Positions 61,045 to 64,000 of a DNA stretch of 64,000 bases are shown here, one piece after another; within the stretch, counting starts at the first letter, position 1, and each line of letters begins with the position of its first letter. Both the position numbers and the translations under genes were made by a program. A model generated the notes under the pieces. It ran no database searches and was not told the DNA's origin. It worked only from the letters and a program-made list of their open reading frames with translations. The DNA is from Acheta domesticus (lineage: Eukaryota; Arthropoda; Insecta; Orthoptera; Gryllidae): NCBI GenBank assembly GCA_031308135.1, contig JAHLJT010009436.1, positions 145,335,216-145,399,215 of the forward strand, written 5' to 3'.

Positions 61045-62373
61045 CGGCCGGTTTCACCACCATTACTTAAAATTTAAGTTCGTCTTAAGAATTTTAAGGT
61101 TGATTTAGGAGATGTTTCCGTTTCACAACACCCTTTAAGGCGAACTTAAACAAGTTCGACTTACATTTAAGCACACTTCTGACCAGCACTTACTCATTTT
61201 AAGCCGTGCTTTACGACGCGAAAACAATGCAAATAGCAAGCATATTGTGGAGTGTTGCTTATTAATGGCTGCGGCAATTCTGGACACGGGAACGGTCCGA
61301 ATATTTTGAAGAGTTTGATGAAAGAGGTTTTGGTACCCGACTTCGCCTATCAAAGATAACAACACTACATATTTTGGAGCTAATTGAAGACCGATTGGAA
61401 TTTTCAACTTTTCTTGTTAGTTAATTATTAAGGAAATGAGCATTTCAATAATTTGGTAAATAACTGCCTTGAAAGGAATAATTTTGCGTAACAACTACTG
61501 TTTTATTTACATGATCCCGTAGCTACTCCCAAATTCGAATTTTTACATTCGGTAATTTTTATTGTATTTATTAAAACTTTTCCTTCTTCTCCTGATGAAT
61601 ATTAATAGTCTTATTAATAAAAAAGTTCCTCTTCAATTTAATAAATTCAAATTTATTTTAATTATTTTAAGTAATTATATATAACTGTGATCAAATTTTT
61701 AATCTACATTATAAGTTGGCTTGACGTTTTGGCTAATATCTTGTAGCCATCTTTAGACCTCTGGTTTAAAGAAAAAAATCAAATTTTTCAAAAATGGATT
61801 GTATTTCCTTTTTCGCCTAAACTTAATAATCAAGAAGATATCCGACTAAACTTAATCATTTCAAGAATTTATTGCATTTCCTTTTTCACCTTAACTTAAC
61901 CATCTCCACCACTTTATTTAATGTTTGTTATAGTATATCTTGTAGTTCGTTGCTTTAAAATTGTGTTGAATGTTTTCCCACGCTTCATTTTTTGTCGGTT
62001 TGTTCTTCCGTTTGTGACTTTATTTTGTATTATAGAAATGTAACTTTCTCATACATTTCATGAGCACTTCTTTCTTCGACGATAAAAATTTCGCAATCCT
62101 CACTCTTTTCCCCATTACAAAAATCAATAAAAATATCCTCTTTGCACCACAGTACAAAAGGAACATCAAAGCAAACAAGGTTGGTATGGTCACTGGCGGT
62201 TCACCAGGGTCCAGCATTGCCAAACATCGGATGCATTTAAGTTCCTCGTTAAAGCAATGCTTAGTAAAGTGTGTGGTGAAACGACGAACAACAAAGCACG
62301 ACATAAAAAGCGTCTTAAAATTAAGTATGATTTTACTAAGTCATACTTAAGAAATATTTGGTGAAACCGACCG
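61045..62373. mobile_element. PIF/Harbinger DNA transposon relic, 1329 bp
   Basis: The left end CGGCCGGTTTCACCA and the reverse complement of the right end CGGTCGGTTTCACCA differ at one base. TTA flanks both ends (61042-61044 and 62374-62376). A TWA-type 3 bp target duplication and a GGCCGGTTTCACCA-style terminus are typical of PIF/Harbinger. Just inside both ends are TTAAG-containing short palindromes. A decayed stretch with similarity to a Harbinger transposase start lies at 61272-61424. A plus-strand frame at 62060-62350 contains a TGGSPG motif that may recall the element's Myb/SANT accessory protein, though this is weak. Confidence 0.85.
61272..61424 (+). pseudogene. Decayed Harbinger transposase N-terminal fragment
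   Basis: This 50-codon plus-strand frame reads as a hydrophilic stretch with an aromatic and arginine-rich start, then a leucine-rich helix-like segment ending in an acidic ELIEDRLEF motif. The order (Trp and Arg-rich start, glycine, then a segment like 'LR-s--t-h-LLELI') resembles the region before the DDE catalytic domain in HARBI1-type transposases. A stop codon lies directly upstream in frame. An ATG at 61265 is one frame off, as if a frameshift had occurred. The catalytic acidic residues are absent, so it is non-functional. The assignment leans on the surrounding Harbinger ends. Confidence 0.45.
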
Positions 62374-62379
62374 TTAGAC

Positions 62380-62860
62380 CTCTCTCAGTAGGCCCTATCT
62401 ACATGTTAGGTGTAACGAAGAAGTTATTGACAGCGCTGTTGACGCAGGAATTTTGTGCACTGTCTTAGAGCGGAGAACTGCACGTAGTGATTGCTTGCTT
62501 TTAAAGAACGTGCATTTTCACACACGTTATTTAACTTGTGTCTCGCGAAGACGTCATCCAAGAAATAATCAAATCTCTTCGTGTTAAACGGAATTTGCTA
62601 CCAGACACAAGGGCGTCCAAAGAATCATTTAGAGAAAATATGTATTCAGATGAATGAAAAATCGAACTACTGTAAACCTCCGATCCACTTTTTTCGCTGA
62701 GAACGGCGATAAAGTCACAAATTCAATCTCTCACAAGCTCTACTCAACTGTCAAGGAGCAATCCGCGTCTTTATCAAAGTTTCGGCCGTGGTACTGTGTC
62801 CTACTCCATGAATAATATCATGACACGCAATATTAGTGAATGCCATGCTTTCCTCGAAAC
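62380..62860. other. Unassigned DNA between Harbinger element and SINE
   Basis: No gene or repeat recognised. Confidence 0.45.
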
Positions 62861-62861
62861 C

Positions 62862-63373
62862 AACCCGGTGAAATGGGCCAGTCGCAGAATGGATATCGTC
62901 TCTGCGGCGTCACCGACCGGGATGTCGGAGGTGGCGGCGGATGGTGGCGGATTTCGGACGCTGGTTAAATACCTAATTTAATGACGTGCTGGAGAAGAAT
63001 TCTAGAGGTCAGCTCCTCTGATCGGTAATTTTTGTGCATCCTCCGATCAATACCAAGCGAATGCCGGAACAGTGTCTTAACAAACGGACCACGGACTGCA
63101 CGCGATATTCCGTTCCTCGTTCTTGTCCCGTCCTCTTGTACGCACACACATCATTAGACTACTACACATGTCTAGGGCTTCGAGCATGCCTCGGCTTGGA
63201 AGGTGCCCCGCTGGAGGAGCTACCTGGAGGAAGAATACACAGGAAGCGAACGTGTAGGATGGCGGCGGATCTTGCGTCCATCAGGAAACACTACCATCCG
63301 ATTATAACATACACTACACCTACAGGACTAATGATCTTAGTCGTTGGCCCTCCGGGAAACCAGTCAATCAATC
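62862..63373 (+). mobile_element. tRNA-derived SINE, copy 4 (plus strand, near full length)
   Basis: The plus-strand sequence follows the family order: a head-like region around 62872-62960 with GTGGCGGATTTCGGACGCT, then CTCCTCTGATCGGTA and CTCCGATCAATACCAAGCGA, the TTCCTCGTTCTTGTCCCGTC body, a GGACTAATGATCTTAGTCG segment and a CAATCAATC tail. It is the most diverged copy. The A and B boxes are decayed, so it is unlikely to be transcribed. The 159-codon plus-strand frame at 63034-63513 is incidental. Confidence 0.75.
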
Positions 63374-63379
63374 CTCGAA

Positions 63380-63640
63380 CGCAGGACCAACGCAATACTC
63401 CAGGACCGCCAATGGTCCATTCACTCCATTGGCCGATCCAAGGTTGCTGGAAAATTGCTATCTGCCCCCCACTTACATTATATATTTCTCAATTTATTTC
63501 AAACAATTTCTAGTACGTATTGTTCGCCCCAGATTCAACGGAGCATTACCATTGTAAATATTTGTTTACTTTTCAAACAAACAATTTTTTTTATTGTTTC
63601 AAAAATGCTGTAACTAAAGCTTCTCCTCTCCAGAAATTGT
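63380..63640. other. AT-rich DNA, nothing assigned
   Basis: No feature recognised in this short stretch. Confidence 0.4.
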
Positions 63641-63920
63641 TTCTGGTTCCGCCTCTGACTCCTTCGTCTACACTCCACAAGCTGGTGTCTCGCCTTCCCC
63701 GTGGGTCGCTCCGACGTATCCACGTGCTCTAGCGTCTTAACGTCGCGTCACGCCCTCGACGCGTTACCCCCCCCTTTCCCCGCCCAACCTCAGTCAAGCG
63801 CTGCACAAGCGCGACGCTGTCGGAAAAGTCGATAAGTGCCGTGAGTAAACAGCCTCTAGATAGAGCGGCGCCCCGTCGCGCCCTCAGCTGCTCGAGCGCC
63901 TTCGACGAAAGGAGGCGACG
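63640..63920. other. GC-rich segment at the window end
   Basis: GC-rich, with CCCCCCCC and CGCGTC motifs. No gene recognised. Confidence 0.4.
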
Positions 63921-64000
63921 CGTGTCGTGGACGTAGGTTAACAGAGCGGAGTACCGTGATGGGAAAAAGAAGTCCCATTAGCGTTATAGAACGCCACACG

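Overview
The window reads as non-coding, repeat-rich nuclear DNA from an animal, most likely an insect or other arthropod with a large genome. It has long AT-rich stretches, CpG-rich islands every few kilobases, many pyrimidine and trinucleotide microsatellites, four copies of one tRNA-derived SINE, and several cut-and-paste DNA transposon relics with intact ends. I cannot name the species. I found no gene with a recognisable, intact protein product. Most open frames are short, overlap on both strands, and lie in GC-rich or simple-repeat DNA that lacks stop codons for compositional reasons. The only protein fragment I would assign, weakly, is a decayed PIF/Harbinger transposase N-terminus near 61.3 kb.

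Layout. 1-5755 is copy A of a block that recurs almost unchanged at 17548-23346 (copy B). Copy A stops exactly at a 1000-base run of N (5756-6755). From 6756 to 17547 come AT-rich DNA, a tRNA-like relic (about 7.75 kb), three units of a ~140 bp repeat (8.16-8.75 kb), an array of ~300-320 bp degenerate repeats (8.92-9.86 kb), a GC island with a GGGGC-rich array (12.4-13.1 kb), a complete 2015 bp hAT-type element with an 8 bp target duplication (15058-17072), and a 5S rRNA-like relic (about 17.25 kb).

After copy B, 24410-25541 is a second hAT-like element with a SINE nested inside it, and 29120 is a lone end of the same terminal type. From 29 to 40 kb there are mainly unassigned AT-rich DNA and GC islands. 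At 40411-40962 is a ~550 bp foldback element. The 44-49 kb segment holds microsatellites, a SINE carrying a long (GT)n tract, and a pair of ~250 bp dispersed repeats, the second interrupted by a 159 bp poly(A)-tailed retroposon with a 7 bp target duplication. A third SINE (52595-53101) has an 8 bp target duplication. At 57.7-58.9 kb a direct repeat pair brackets a GC island, a TA-flanked MITE and a 30 bp-unit minisatellite. At 61045-62373 is a PIF/Harbinger element with TTA target duplications, followed by a full-length plus-strand SINE (62862-63373).

The window is therefore best read as a record of mobile-element insertion and one large duplication, real or an assembly product, with no gene pathway to describe.
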